This document shows, one piece after another, positions 63,665 to 64,000 of a stretch of 64,000 bases of DNA; position 1 is the first letter of the stretch, and each line of letters opens with the position of its first letter. Made by a program: the position numbers and the translations under genes. The notes beneath the pieces are model-generated. The model did not search any database. It was not told the DNA's origin and saw only the letters and a program-made list of their open reading frames with translations. This DNA comes from CAVPOO01 sp963707015. GTDB lineage: Bacteria; Pseudomonadota; Gammaproteobacteria; Thiohalobacterales; Thiohalobacteraceae. The stretch spans positions 124,001 to 188,000 of the forward strand of contig CAVPOO010000015.1 in assembly GCA_963707015.1 (NCBI GenBank), read 5' to 3'.

Positions 63665-63983
63665 CCCGCATTTCTCACCGGGATCCCGGATGCTGGCGCA
63701 GGGCTCGTGTGTCCGGATGCCGCGCTGGGCGGAGCCAGGAAAGCGGAAGGTCCAGTGGACCTTTCGCCTGCGTAGCGGGCTTGGCACAGCCGAGCCCTGG
63801 GCGCGATAAAGTGGTAGCCGTAGCTACCACTTGAGTGAAGCGCAAGTCCGGGCGCGCGAGAACTAGCCAGGGCCGGGATAGGCACGGTCTGATTGCACGC
63901 TGTCTTTTCCCTGATCTGCACTATGTTCGTTACCTCAGTGCATTATGTGACTCTATCGCCGCCCGGTGAGAAATGCGGGCTAG
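63661..63983. mobile_element. MITE-like element with perfect 22-bp inverted repeats
   Basis: 323 bp. Positions 63661-63682 and 63962-63983 are perfect inverted repeats of 22 bp; both outer ends are CTAG. Two strong internal hairpins lie at 63743-63767 (11-bp stem, one G-U, loop AGT) and 63809-63832 (AAGTGGTAGC / GCTACCACTT, loop CGTA). No transposase frame is present. The left CTAG contributes the TAG stop of purE. The element may be a non-autonomous transposon; the parent family was not identified. The last 17 bases of the window hold nothing I can name. Confidence 0.72.
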
Positions 63984-64000
63984 GAGTCACATCGCCTGCT

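Noticed and set aside
1..64000. CRISPR arrays, tRNA or rRNA genes, prophage
   Set aside because: No regular short repeats, no tRNA or rRNA signatures and no phage structural or integrase genes other than housekeeping xerC were seen.

Overview
This window is a dense, GC-rich stretch of gammaproteobacterial chromosome, almost all of it housekeeping. Gene order and protein type point to the Pseudomonas/Chromatiales side of the class. Examples are def-fmt-rsmB beside tsaP-dprA-smg-topA-tsaC-hemF, hemC/hemD beside algR/algZ and argH, lptM-lysA-dapF-DUF484-xerC, hslVU-DUF971-ubiE-ubiJ-ubiB, gpmI-envC-ctpA-yibQ, and yibN-grxC-secB-gpsA-trmL. A c-type cytochrome fused to DUF302, a rubredoxin and a class 1B dihydroorotate dehydrogenase would suit an environmental, possibly sulfur-oxidising or facultatively anaerobic species. 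The species itself cannot be named from sequence alone.

Layout. 1-9882: rRNA/tRNA modification and formylation genes (rsmB, fmt, def), then divergently tsaP, dprA, smg, topA, tsaC and hemF. 10133-10944: a rubredoxin too short for a default ORF caller, then a gene-free stretch whose minus strand holds a strong candidate for a 6S-like RNA with its terminator. 10945-22215: a BASS transporter with an unknown partner, hemB, aroE, gamma carbonic anhydrase, glutathione reductase, oligopeptidase A, ubiD, an SDR protein and a ferredoxin-flavin reductase. 22226-31488: haem genes hemC/hemD, the AlgZ/AlgR two-component pair, argH, a membrane GGDEF-EAL protein behind a secreted cupredoxin-like protein, and a MazG-like hydrolase. 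31722-41155: class I adenylate cyclase, a DUF302/cytochrome c operon with an FNR-type promoter, an esterase, lptM, lysA, dapF, DUF484 and xerC. 41302-46834: hslVU, DUF971 and the ubiquinone genes ubiE, ubiJ, ubiB. 46835-47685: gene-poor, with a minus-strand terminator and nested inverted repeats. 47686-58197: DUF389 membrane protein, yajL, yibQ, ctpA, envC, gpmI; then an ArsR regulator, yibN, grxC, secB, gpsA and trmL. 58321-64000: pyrD class 1B, a YadGH-like ABC exporter, a DUF5658 protein, purC and purE, and two MITE-like elements.

How the genes work together. Three haem genes (hemB, hemC/hemD, hemF) and four ubiquinone genes (ubiD, ubiE, ubiJ, ubiB), with a flavin reductase beside ubiD, give a respiratory-cofactor theme. 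LysA/DapF supply diaminopimelate for peptidoglycan; EnvC, CtpA and TsaP act on or bind the cell wall. CyaA, AlgZR and the GGDEF-EAL protein are signalling nodes.

No CRISPR array, prophage, intact insertion sequence, tRNA or rRNA was seen. The least explained items are the DUF302-cytochrome operon with an FNR-type box centred at -41.5 from a -10 element, the 6S-like RNA, the structured region after ubiB, the cupredoxin/c-di-GMP pair, and the two CTAG-bounded inverted-repeat elements, one of which supplies the stop codon of purE.
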